Shown in pieces: positions 40,056 to 52,560 of a DNA stretch of 64,000 nucleotides. This DNA comes from Synchiropus splendidus. Lineage: Eukaryota; Chordata; Actinopteri; Syngnathiformes; Callionymidae. The DNA lies in assembly GCF_027744825.2 (NCBI RefSeq), contig NC_071349.1, positions 2,480,001-2,544,000 of the forward strand, written 5' to 3'. Both the position numbers and the translations under genes were made by a program. The notes below the pieces were generated by a model. The model searched no databases, was not told the DNA's origin, and saw only the letters and a program-made list of their open reading frames with translations. Each line of letters opens with the position of its first letter. The first letter of the stretch is position 1.

Positions 40056-42123
40056 CCTCCCACAATAGCATAAAGGGTCTTTCTTGTAGTTGCACATCAA
40101 ATCTAAGCTATCTGAAGTGTTTTTCCAAAGTTATCAACATTTTTATGTTTGGCGTTCCGGAACCCACCTTTTTTCAGGCTGAAAAGGGGTTTTCTGCATT
40201 GTGCCATAGCTTTGCAGGGAAGCTTCAGAACATGAAATTTTAACCTCCCACTGTAGCAGAAAGGGTCTTTCTATTAGTTGCACATCAAATCTAAGCTGTC
40301 TGAAGTGTTTTTCCAAAGTTATCAACATTTTTAAGTTTGGTGTTCCGGAACCCACCTTATCTCAGGCTGAACACGCGTTTTCTGCATTGTTCCTTAACTT
40401 TGCAGGGAAGCATCAGAACATGAAATTTTCAACTCCCACTATGACAAACAGGGTCTTTCTAATAGTTGCACATCAAATCTAATCTGTCTGAAGTGTTTTT
40501 CGAAAGTTATCAACAATTTTATGTTTGGCGTTCCGGAATCTACCTTATCTCAGGCTGAAAACGCTTTTTACGCTTTGTGCCATAACTTCTCCTGGTAGCT
40601 TCAGAACATGAAATTTTCACCTCCCACTATAGCAGAAAAGGGATTTTCTCGTAGTTGCATATCAAATCTCAGCTGTCTGAAGTGTTTTTCCAAAGTTATC
40701 AACATTTCTATGTTTGGCGTTCCGGAATCAACCTTATCTCAGGCTCAAAACGCATTTTCTGCATTGTGCCATAACTTTGCAGGGAAGCTTCAGAACATGA
40801 AATTTTCACCTCCCACTATAGCAGAAAGGGTCTTTCTAGTAGTTGCACATCAAATCTAAGCTGTCTGAAGTGTATTTCCAAAGTTATAAACATTTTAATG
40901 TTCGGCGTTCCGGAATCGACCTTATCTCAGGCTGAAAACGCGTTTTACGCATTTTGCCATAACTTCTCAGTGAAGCTTCAGAACATGAAATGTTCACCTC
41001 CCACTATAGCTGAAAGGGTTTTTCTAATAGTTGCACATCAAATCTAAGCTGTCTGAAGTGTTTTTCCAAAGTTATCAACATTCTTATGTTTGGCGTTTCG
41101 GAATCAACCTTATCTCAGGCTGAAAACGCGTTTTCAGCATTGTGCCATCACTTTGCAGGAAAGCTGCAGAATATTAAATTTTCACCTCCCACTATAGCAG
41201 AAAGGGTCTTTCTAGTAGTTGCACATCAAATCTAAGCTGTCTGAAGTGTTTTTTCAAAGTTATCAACATTTTTATGTTTGGCGTGCCGGAATCGATCTTA
41301 TCTGAAGCTGAATACGCCATTTACGCATTCTGCCATAACTTTGCAGGGAATCTTCAGAACACGAAATTTTCAACTCCCACTATAGCAGAAAGGGTCTTTC
41401 TAGTAGTTGCACGTCAAATCTAAGCTGTCTGAAGTGTTTTTCCAAAGTTATCAACATTTTTATGTTTGGCATTCCAGAATCGACCTTATCTCTGGCTGAA
41501 AACGCGTTTTCTGCATTGTGCCATAACTTTCCAGGGAAACTTCAGAACATGAAATTTTCACCTCCCACTATAGCAGAAAGGGTCTTTCTAGTAGTTGCAC
41601 ATCAAATCTAAGCTGTCTGAAGTGTTTTTTCAAAGTTATCATATTTTTTGGTTTGGCGTTCCATAATTGACCTTGTCTCATGCTGAAAACGCGTTTTCTG
41701 CATTGTGCCATAACTTTGCAGGGAAGCTTCATAACATGACATTTCAACATCCCACTATAGCAGAAAGGGTCTTTCTAGTAGTTGCACATCAAATCTAAGC
41801 TGTTTGAAGTGTTTTTCCAAAGTTATCAACATTTTTATGTTTGGCGTTCCGGAATCAACCTTATCTCAGGCTGAAAACGCGTTTTCTGCATTGTGCCATA
41901 ACTTTGCAGGGAAGCTTCAGAACATGAAATGTTCACCTCCCACTATAGCAGAAAGGGTCTCTCTAGTAGTTGCACATCAAATCTAAGCTGTCTGAAGTGT
42001 TTTTCCAAAGTTATCAACATTTTTATGTTTGGCGTTCCGGAACCCACCTTTTCTCAGGCTGAAAACGTGTTTTCTGCATTGTGCCATAACTTTGCTGGGA
42101 ATCTTTAGAACATGAAATTTTAA
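40056..42123 (+). repeat. Eleven-monomer HOR, 2,068 bp, copy 1
   Basis: The unit runs from cacaatagcataaagg to the same point 2,068 bp later, exactly 11 x 188. The distinct monomers inside include one with ccttaactttgcagg and tatgacaaacagg, one with ctcctggtagcttc, one with ctgaatacgcc and one with atcatatttttt. By eye only about half a dozen differences separate it from copy 2, for example ttcggcg/tttggcg near 40,903 and ttttttggtttgg/tttttatgtttgg near 41,645. Confidence 0.95.
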
Positions 42124-44163
42124 CCTCCCACAATAGCATAAAGGGTCTTTCTTGTAGTTGCACATCAAATCTAAGCTATCTGAAGTGTTTTTCCAAAGTT
42201 ATCAACATTTTTATGTTTGGCGTTCCGGAACCCACCTTTTTTCAGGCTGAAAAGGGGTTTTCTGCATTGTGCCATAGCTTTGCAGGGAAGCTTCAGAACA
42301 TGAAATTTTAACCTCCCACTGTAGCAGAAAGGGTCTTTCTATTAGTTGCACATCAAATCTAAGCTGTCTGAAGTGTTTTTCCAAAGTTATCAACATTTTT
42401 AAGTTTGGTGTTCCGGAACCCACCTTATCTCAGGCTGAACACGCGTTTTCTGCATTGTTCCTTAACTTTGCAGGGAAGCATCAGAACATGAAATTTTCAA
42501 CTCCCACTATGACAAACAGGGTCTTTCTAATAGTTGCACATCAAATCTAATCTGTCTGAAGTGTTTTTCGAAAGTTATCAACAATTTTATGTTTGGCGTT
42601 CCGGAATCTACCTTATCTCAGGCTGAAAACGCTTTTTACGCTTTGTGCCATAACTTCTCCTGGTAGCTTCAGAACATGAAATTTTCACCTCCCACTATAG
42701 CAGAAAAGGGATTTTCTCGTAGTTGCATATCAAATCTCAGCTGTCTGAAGTGTTTTTCCAAAGTTATCAACATTTCTATGTTTGGCGTTCCGGAATCAAC
42801 CTTATCTCAGGCTCAAAACGCATTTTCTGCATTGTGCCATAACTTTGCAGGGAAGCTTCAGAACATGAAATTTTCACCTCCCACTATAGCAGAAAGGGTC
42901 TTTCTAGTAGTTGCACATCAAATCTAAGCTGTCTGAAGTGTATTTCCAAAGTTATAAACATTTTAATGTTTGGCGTTCCGGAATCGACCTTATCTCAGGC
43001 TGAAAACGCGTTTTACGCATTTTGCCATAACTTCTCAGTGAAGCTTCAGAACATGAAATGTTCACCTCCCACTATAGCTGAAAGGGTTTTTCTAATAGTT
43101 GCACATCAAATCTAAGCTGTCTGAAGTGTTTTTCCAAAGTTATCAACATTCTTATGTTTGGCGTTTCGGAATCAACCTTATCTCAGGCTGAAAACGCGTT
43201 TTCAGCATTGTGCCATCACTTTGCAGGAAAGCTGCAGAATATTAAATTTTCACATCCCACTATAGCAGAAAGGGTCTTTCGAGTAGTTGCACATCAAATC
43301 TAAGCTGTCTGAAGTGTTTTTTCAAAGTTATCAACATTTTTATGTTTGGCGTGCCGGAATCGATCTTATCTGAAGCTGAATACGCCATTTACGCATTCTG
43401 CCATAACTTTGCAGGGAATCTTCAGAACACGAAATTTTCAACTCCCACTATAGCAGAAAGGGTCTTTCTAGTAGTTGCACGTCAAATCTAAGCTGTCTGA
43501 AGTGTTTTTCCAAAGTTATCAACATTTTTATGTTTGGCATTCCAGAATCGACCTTATCTCTGGCTGAAAACGCGTTTTCTGCATTGTGCCATAACTTTCC
43601 AGGGAAACTTCAGAACATGAAATTTTCACCTCCCACTATAGCAGAAAGGGTCTTTCTAGTAGTTGCACATCAAATCTAAGCTGTCTGAAGTGTTTTTTCA
43701 AAGTTATCATATTTTTATGTTTGGCGTTCCATAATTGACCTTGTCTCATGCTGAAAACGCGTTTTCTGCATTGTGCCATAACTTTGCAGGGAAGCTTCAT
43801 AACATGACATTTCAACATCCCACTATAGCAGAAAGGGTCTTTCTAGTAGTTGCACATCAAATCTAAGCTGTTTGAAGTGTTTTTCCAAAGTTATCAACAT
43901 TTTTATGTTTGGCGTTCCGGAATCAACCTTATCTCAGGCTGAAAACGCGTTTTCTGCATTGTGCCATAACTTTGCAGGGAAGCTTCAGAACATGAAATGT
44001 TCACCTCCCACTATAGCAGAAAGGGTCTCTCTAGTAGTTGCACATCAAATCTAAGCTGTCTGAAGTGTTTTTCCAAAGTTATCAACATTTTTATGTTTGG
44101 CGTTCCGGAACCCACCTTTTCTCAGGCTGAAAATGTGTTTTCTGCATTGTGCCACAACTTTGC
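42124..44163 (+). repeat. Eleven-monomer HOR, 2,068 bp, copy 2
   Basis: Direct tandem copy of the preceding block. Identity to copy 1 is kept to about 44,150, where gccacaactttgcagg replaces gccataactttgctgg. Differences inside include cacatccc for cacctccc near 43,253 and tcgagtag for tctagtag near 43,280. Confidence 0.95.
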
Positions 44164-47100
44164 AGGGAAGCTTCAGAACATGAAATTTTCACCTCCCACT
44201 ATAGCAGAAAGGGTCTTTCTAGTAGTTGCACATCAAATCTAAGGTGTCTGAAGTGTTTTTCCAAAGTTATCAACATTTTTATGTTTGGCGTTCCGGAATC
44301 AACCTTATCTCAGGCTGAAAACGCGTTTTCTGCATTGTGCCATAACTTTGCAGGGAAGCTTCAGAACATGAAATGTTCACCTCCCACTATAGCAGAAAGG
44401 GTCTCTCTAGTAGTTGCACATCAAATCTAAGCTGTCTGAAGTGTTTTTCCAAAGTTATCAACATTTTTATGTTTGGCGTACCGGAATCGACCTTATGTGA
44501 GGCTGAAAACGCATTTTCTGCATTGTGCCATAACTTTGCAGGGAAGCTTCAGAACAAGAAATTTTCACCTCCCACTATAGCAGAAAGGGTCTATATAGTA
44601 GTTGCACATCAAATCTAAGCTGTCTGAAGTGTTTTTCCAAAGATATCAACATTTTTATGTTTGGCGTTCCGGAATCGACCTTATCTGAGGCTGAAAACCC
44701 GTTTTCTGCATTGTGCCTTAACTTTGCAGGGAAGCTTCAGAACATGAAATTTTCACCTCCCACCTTAGCAAAAGGGCGTCTTTCTAGTAGTTGCACATCA
44801 AATCTAAGCTGTCTGAAGTTTTTTTTCCAAAGTTATCAACATTTTTATGTTTGGCATTCCAGAATCGACCATATCTCCGGCTGAAAATGCGTTTTCTGCA
44901 TTGTGCCATAACTTTGCAGGGAAGCTTGAGAACATGAAGTTTTAACCTCCCACTATAGCAGAAAGGGTCATTCTAGTAGTTGCACATCAAATCTAAGCTG
45001 TCTTGAAGTGTTTTTCTGAAGTTATCAACATTTTTATGTTTGGCGTTCCGGAACCCACCTTATCTCAGCCTGAAAACGCGTTTTACATATTTTGCCATAA
45101 CTTTGGAGGGAAGCTTCAGAACATGAAATTTTTACATCCCACTATAGCAGAAAGGGTCTTTCTAGTAATTGCACATCAAATCTAAGCTGTCTGAAGTGTT
45201 TTTCCAAAGTTATCAACATTTTTATGTTTGTCGTTCTGGAACCCACCTTATCTCAAGCTAAAAACGCGTTTTCTGCATTGTGCCGTAACTTTGCAGGGAG
45301 ACTTCAGAACATGAAATTTTCTCCTCCCACTATAGCAGAAAGGGTATTTCTAGTAGTTGCACATCAAATCTTAGCAGTCTGAAGTGTTTTTCCAAAGTTC
45401 TGAACATTTTTATGTTTGGCGTTCTGAAATCAATCTTATCTCAGGCTGAAAACGCGTTTTACGTACTGTGCCATAACTTTGCAGGGAAGCTTCAGAACAT
45501 GAAATTTTAACCTCCCATTATAGCAGAAAGGGTCTTTCCAGTAGTTGCACATCAAATCTAAGCTGTCGAAAGTGTTTTTCCAAAGTTATCAACATTTTTA
45601 TTTTTGGCGTTTCGGAAGCGAACTTATCTCCGGATGAAAACGCGTTTCCTGCATTGTTGCAAAACTTTGCAGGGATGCTTCAGAACAAGAAATGTTCGCC
45701 TCCCACTATAGCAGATACGGTCTTTCGAGGAGTTGCACATCAAATCTAAGCTGTCTGAAGTGTTTTTCCAAAGTTATCAACATTTTTATGTTTGGCGTTC
45801 TGGAACCCACCTTATCTCAGGCTGAAAACGCGTTTTCTGCATTGTGCCATAACTTTGCAGGGAAGCTTCAGAACATGAAATTTTCACCTCCCACTATAGC
45901 AGAAAGTGTCTTTCTAGTAGTTGCACATCAAATCTAAGCTGTCTGAAGTGTTTTTCCAAAGTTATCAACATTCTTATGTTTGGCGTTCCGGAATCAACCT
46001 TATCTGAGGCTGAAAACACGTTTTACGCATTGTGCCATAACTTTGCAGGAAAGCTTCAGAACATGAAATTTTCATGTCCCACTATAGCAGAAAGGGTCTT
46101 TCTAGTAGTTTCACATCAAATCTAAGCTGTCTGAAGTGTTTTTCCAAAGTTATCAATATTTTTATGTTTGGCGTTCCGGAATCGACCTTATCTCAGGCTG
46201 AAAACGCGTTTCCTGGATTATTGCATAACTTTGCAGGGATGCTTCAGAACATGAAATGTTCGCCTCCCACTATAGCAGATAGGGTCTTTCGAGGAGTTGC
46301 ACATCAAATCTAAGCTTTCTGAAGTGTTTTTCCAAAGTTATCAACATTTTTATGTTTGGCGTTCTGGAACCCACCTTATCTCAGGCTGAAAACGCGTTTT
46401 CTGCATTGTGCCATAACTTTGCAGGGAAGCTTATGTTTGGCGTTCCAGAAACAACCTTATCTCAGGCTGAAAATGCGTTTTACATATTTTGCCATAACTT
46501 TGCAAGGAAGCTTCAGAACATGAAATTTTAACATCCCACTATAGCAGAAAGGGTCTTTCTAGTAGTTGCACATCAAATCTAAGTTGTCTGAAGTGTTTTT
46601 CCAAAGTTATCAACATTCTTATGTTTGGCGATCCGGAATCAACCTTATCTCAGGCTGAAAACGCGTTTTACGCATTGTGCCATAACTTTGCAGGAAAGCT
46701 TCAGAACATGAAATTTTCAACTCCCACTATAGCAGAAAGGGTCTTTCTAGTAGTTGCACATCAAATCTAAGCTGTCTGAAGTGTTTTTCCAAAGTTATCA
46801 ATATTTTTATGTTTGGCTTTCCGGAATCGACCTTATCTCAGGCTGAAAACGCATTTCCTGCATTGTGCCATAACTTTGCAGGGAAACTTCAGAACATGAA
46901 ATTTTCACGCCCAACTATAGCAGAAAGGTTCTTTCTAGTAGTTGCACATCAAATCTAAGCTGTCTGAAGTGTTTTTCCAAAGTTATCAACATTTTTATGT
47001 TTGTCGTTCTGGAACCCACCTTATCTCAGGCTGAAAACGCGTTTTCTGCATTGTGCCGTAACTTTGCAGGGAGACTTCAGAACATGAAATTTTCTCCTCC

Positions 47101-48300
47101 CACTATAGCAGAAAGGGTATTTCTAGTAGTTGCACATCAAATCTTAGCAGTCTGAAGTGTTTTTCCAAAGTTCTGAACATTTTTATGTTTGCCGTTCTGA
47201 AATCAATCTTATCTCAGGCTGAAAACGCGTTTTACGTACTGTGCCATGACTTTGCAGGGAAGCTTCAGAACATGAAATTTTAACCTCCCACTATAGCAGA
47301 AAAGGTCCTTCCAGTATTTGCACATCAAATCTAAGCTGTCTGAAGTGTTTTTCCAAAGTTATCAACATTTTTATGTTTGGCGTTCTGGAACCCACCTTAT
47401 CTCAGGCTGAAAACGCGTTTTCTGCATTGTGCCATAACTTTGCAGGGAAGCTTCAGAACATGAAATTTTCACCTCCCACTATAGCAGAAAGTGTCTTTCT
47501 AGTAGTTGCACATCAAATCTAAGCTGTCGAAAGTGTTTTTCCAAAGTTATCAACATTTTTATTTTTGGCGTTTCGGAAGCGAACTTATCTCCGGATGAAA
47601 ACGCGTTTTCTGCATTGTGCCATAACTTTGCAGGGAAGCTTCAGAACATGAAATTTTAACCTCCCACTATAGCAGAAAAGGTCATTCGAGAAGTTGCACA
47701 TAAAATCTAAGCTGTCTTGAAGTGTTTTTCTGAAGTTATTAACATTTTTATGTTTGGCGTTCCGGAACCTACCTTACCTCAACCTGAAAACGCGTTTTAC
47801 ATATTTTGCCATAACTTTGCAGGGAAGCTTCAGAACATGAAATTTTAACATCCCACTATGGCAGAAAGGGTCTTTCTAGTAGTTGCACAACAAATCTAAG
47901 CTGTCTGAAGTGTTTTTCCAAAGTTATCAATATTTTTATGTTTGGCGTTTCGGAATCGACCTTATCTCAGGCTGAAAACGCATTTCCTGCATTGTGGCAT
48001 AACTTTGCAGGGAAGCTTCAGAACATGAAATTTTCACCTCCCACTGTAGCTAAAAGGGTCTTTCTAGTAGTTGCACATCAAATCTAAGCTGTCTGAAGTG
48101 TTTTTCCAAAGTTATCAACATTTTTATGTTTGGCGTTCTGGAACCCACCTAATCTCGGGCTGAAAACGCGTTTCCTGCATTGTTGCATAACTTTGCAGGG
48201 ATGCTTCACAACATGAAATGTTCGCCTCCCACTATAGCAGATAGGGTCTTTCGAGGAGTTGCACATCAAATCTAAGCTGTCTGAAGTGTTTTTCCAAAGT
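44164..48300 (+). repeat. Satellite zone related to 17-20 kb
   Basis: The unit at about 44,248-44,430 is a near copy of that at 43,872-44,054. Units with gctgtcttgaag start at 44,997 and 47,711, followed by ttttacatattttgcc, as in the 17-20 kb dimer zone. A block with ttgtcgttctggaac, tcttagcagtctgaag and ttacgtactgtgcc occurs at about 45.23-45.54 kb and again at about 47.00-47.31 kb. The offset is 1,773 bp, which is ten monomers minus the 107 bp deletion at 46,432. Confidence 0.85.
46314..46582 (+). repeat. Fused 269 bp unit with a 107 bp internal deletion
   Basis: The monomer starting at 46,314 reads normally to gcagggaagctt, then jumps at about 46,432/46,433 directly to atgtttggcg, from monomer position 119 to position 39 of the next unit. 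Positions 120-188 and 1-38 are missing, 107 bp in total, and the next unit starts exactly at 46,583. Only about 2 bp (tt) are shared at the junction. This is the one large break in register that I found. Confidence 0.93.
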
Positions 48301-51300
48301 TATCAACATTTTTATGTTTGGCGTTCTGGAACCCACCTAATCTCAGGCTGAAATCGCGTTTTCTGCACTGTGCCATAACTTTGCAGGGAAGCTTCAGAAC
48401 ATGAAATTTTCACCTCCTACTATATCAGAAAGGGTATTTCTAATAGTTGCACATCAAATCTAAGTTGTCTGAAGTGTTTTTCCAAAGTTATCAACATTCT
48501 TATGTTTGGCGTTCCGGAATCAACCTTATCGCAGACTGAAAACGTGTTTTCTGCATTATGCCATAACTTTGCAGGGAAACTTCAGAACATGAAATTTTCA
48601 CGTCCAACTATAGCACAAAGGTTCTTTCTAGTAGTTGCACATCAAATCTAAGCTGTCTGAAGTGTTTTTCGAAAGTTATCAACATTTTTATGTTTGGCGT
48701 TCCGGAACCCACCTTATCTCAGACTGAAAACGCGTTTTACGCATTGTGCCATAACTTTGCAGGAAAGCATCAGAACATGAAATTTTCAACTCCCACTATA
48801 GCAGAAAGGGTCTTTCTAGTAGTTGCACATCAAATCTAAGCTGTCTGAAGTGTTTTTCCAAAGTTATCAATATTTTTATGTTTGGCTTTCCGGAATCGAC
48901 CTTATCTCAGGCTGAAAACGCGTTTCCTGCATTGTGGCATAACTTTGCAGGGATGCTTCAGAACATGAAATTTTCACCTCCCACTGTAGCAGAAAGGGTC
49001 TTTCGAGTAGTTGCACATCATATCTAAGCTGACTGATGTGTTTTTCCGAAGTTATTAACATTTTTTTGTTTGGCGTTCCGGAATCGACCTTATCTCAGGC
49101 TGAAAACGCCTTTTACACATTGTTTCATAACATGGCCGGGAAGGTTGAGAACATCAAATTTTCACCTCCCACTATAGCAGAAAGGGTCTTTCTAGTAGTT
49201 GCACATCAAATCTAAGCTGTCTGATGTGTTTTTCCAAAGTTATCAACATTTTTATGTTTGGAGTTCCGGAACCCACCTTATCTCAGGCTGTGAGCGCGTT
49301 TTCTGCATTGTGCCATAACTTTGGAGGAAAGCTTCAGAACATGAAATTTTCAATTCCCATTATAGCAGAAAGGGTCTTTCTCGTACTTGCACATCAAATC
49401 TTAGCTGTCTGAAGTGTTTTTTGAAAGTTTTCAACATTCTTATGTTTGGCGTTCCGGAATCAACCTTATCGCAGACTGAAAACGTGTTTTCTGCATTGTG
49501 CCATAACTTTGCAGGGAAACTTCAGAACATGAAATTTTCACGTCCAACTATAGCACAAAGGTTCTTTCTAGTTGTTGCACATCAAATCTAAGCTGTCTGA
49601 AGTGTTCTTCCAAAGTTATCAACATTTTTATGTTTGGCATTCCGGAATCGACCTTATCTCAGGCTGTAAACGCTTTTTTTGCATTGTGCCATAACTTTGG
49701 AGGGAAGCTTCAGAACATGAAATTTTCAATTCCCATTATAACAGAAAGGGTCTTTCTCATACTTGCACATCAAATCTAAGCTGTCTGAAATGTTCTTCCA
49801 AAGTTATCAACATTTTTATGTTTGGCATTCCGGTATCGACCTTATCTCAGGCTGTAAACGCTTTTTTTGCATTGTGCCATAACTTTGGAGGGAAGCTTCA
49901 GAACATGAAATTTTCATTTCCCATTATAACAGAAAGGGTCTTTCTCATACTTGCACATCAAATCTAAGCTGTCTGAAGTGTTTTTTCAAAGTTATCATAT
50001 TTTTATGTTTGGCGTTCCGGAATCGACCTTATCTCAGGCTGAAAACGTGTTTTCTGCAATGTGCCATAACTTTGCAGGGAAGCTTCAGAACATGAAATTT
50101 TCAACTCCCACTATAGCAGAAAGTCTTTTTCCAGTAGTTGCACATCAAATCTAAGCTGTCTGAAGTGTTTTTCCAAAGTTATCAACATTCTTATGTTTGG
50201 CGTTTCGGAATCAACCTTATCTCTGGCAGAAAACGCGTTTTCAGCATTGTGCCATCACTTTGCAGGAAAGCTGCAGAATATAAAATTTTCACCTCCCACT
50301 ATAGCAGAAAGGGTCTTTCTAGTAGTTGCACATCAAATCTAAGCTGTCTGAAGTGTTTTTTCAAAGTTATCATATTTTTATGTTTGGCGTTCCGTAATTG
50401 ACCTTGTCTCATGCTGAAAACGAGTTTTCTGCATTGTGCCATAACTTTGCAGGGAAGCTTCAGAACATGACATTTCAACATCCCACTATAGCAGAAAGGG
50501 CCTTTCTAGTAGTTGCACATCAAAGCTAAGCTGTTTGAAGTGTTTTTCGAAAGTTATCAACATTTTTATGTTTGGCGTTCCGGAATCGACCTTATCTCAG
50601 GCTGATAACGCGATTTACGCATTCTGCCATAACTTTGCAGGGAAGCTTCTGAACATGAAATTTTCAAATCCCACTATAGCAGAAAGGGTCTTTCTAGTAG
50701 TTGTACATCAAATCTAAGCTGTTTGAAGTGTTTTTCCAAAGTTATCAACATTTTTATGTTTGGCGTTCCGGAATCAACCTTATCTCAGGCTGAAAACGCG
50801 TTTTCTGCATTGTGCCATAACTTTGCAGGGAAGCTTCAGAACATGAAATGTTCACCTCCCACTATAGCAGAAAGGGTCTCTCTAGTAGTTGCACATCAAA
50901 TCTAAGCTGTCTGAAGTGTTTTTCCAAAGTTATCAACAATTTTATGTTTGGCGTTCCGGAACCCACCTTATCTCAGGCTGAAAAGTGTTTTTGTGCATTG
51001 TGCCATAACTTTTCAGGGAAGCTTCAGAACATGAAATTTTAACCTCCCACTGTAGCAGAAAGGGTCTTTCTAGTAGTTGCACATCAAATCTAAGCTGTCT
51101 GAAGTGTATTTCCAAAGTTATAAACATTTTAATGTTTGGCGTTCCGGAATCGACCTTATCTCAGGCTGAATACGCGTTTTCTGCATTGAACCATAACTTT
51201 GCAGGGAATCTTCAGAACATGAAATTTTCACCTCCCACTATAGCAGAAAGGGTCTTTCTAGTAGTTGCACATCAAATCTAAGCTGTTTGAAGTGTTTTTC

Positions 51301-52560
51301 CAAAATTATCAACATTTTTATGTTTGGCGTTCCGGAATCAACCTTATCTCACGCTGAAAACGCCTTTGACGCATTGTGCCATAACTTTGCAGGAAAGCTT
51401 CAGAACATGAAATTTTCAATTCCCACAAAAGCAGAAAGGGTTTTTCTCCTACTTGCACATCAAATCTAAGCTGTCTGAAGTGTTTTTCGATAGTTTTCAA
51501 CATTTTTATATTTGGTGTTCCTGAATCGACCTTATCTCAGGCTGAAAACACGTTTTCTGCATTGTGCCATAACTTTGCAGGGAAACTTCAGAACATGAAA
51601 TTTTCACCTCCCACTATAGCAGAAAGGGTCTTTCTAGTAGTTGCACATCAAATCTAAGCTGTCCGAAGTGTTTTTTCAAAGTTATCAACATTCTTATGTT
51701 TGGCGTTTCGGAATCAACCTTATCTCAGGCTGAAAACGCGTTTTCAGCATTGTGCCATCACTTTGCAGGAAAGCTGCAGAATATAAAATTTTCACCTCCC
51801 ACTATAGCAGAAAGGGTCTTTCTAGTAGTTGCACATCAAATCTAACCTGTCTGAAGTGTTTTTTCAAAGTTATCATCATTTTTATGTTTGGCGTGCCGGA
51901 ATCGACCTTATCTCAGGCTGAATACGCGATTTACGCATTCTGCCATAACTTTGCAGGGAATCTTGAGAACACGAAATTTTCATATCCCACTATAGCAGAA
52001 AGGGTCTTTCTAGTAGTTCCACATCAAATCTAAGCTGTCTGAAGTGTTTTTCCAAAGTTATCAACATTCTTATGTTTGGCGTTTCGGAATCAACCTTATC
52101 TCAGGCTGAAAACGCGTTTTCTGCATTGTGCCATCACTTTGCAGGAAAGCTGCAGAATATAAAATTTTCACCTCCCACTATAGCAGAAAGGGTCTTTCTA
52201 GTAGTTGCACATCAAATCTAAGCTGTCTGAAGTGTTTTTCCAAAGTTATAAACATTTTTATGTTTGGCGTTCCTGAATCATCCTTATCTCAGGCGGAAAA
52301 CGCGTTTTACGCATTGCGCCATAACTTTGCAGGAAAGCTTTAGAACATGAAATTTTCAATTCCCACTAAAGCAGAAAGGGTTTTTCTCCTACTTGCACAT
52401 CAAATCTAAGCTGTCTGAAGTGTTTTTTCAAAGTTATCATATTTTTATGTTTGGCGTTCGGTAATTGACCTTGTCTCATGCTGAAAACGCGTTTTCTGCA
52501 TTGTGCCATAACTTTGCAGGGAAGCTTCAGAACATGACATTTCAACATCCCAATATAGCA
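48301..52560 (+). repeat. Mixed satellite zone with rare monomer types
   Basis: Units with tcgcagactgaaaacgtg and gcacaaaggttc lie at about 48.47 and 49.41 kb (offset 940 bp, five monomers). A tandem pair of near-identical units with tgttcttccaaag, ctgtaaacgctttttttgc and tcccattataac lies at about 49.60-49.98 kb and resembles one at 10.49 kb. A unit with gctgactgatgtg and cacattgtttcataac at about 49.03 kb resembles one at 9.73 kb. Units at 50.3-50.5 and 52.4-52.55 kb, with atcatatttttatg and acatttcaacatccc, match units in the 2,068 bp HOR. Confidence 0.8.

Noticed and set aside
40056..44163. Treating the 2,068 bp duplication as certain assembly error
   Set aside because: The copies differ at several sites and the flanks differ, which real duplication explains. 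Assembly artefact remains possible but cannot be judged without reads.
46314..46582. Insertion of foreign DNA at the register break
   Set aside because: Both sides align to the monomer with no extra bases. The break is a pure 107 bp deletion.
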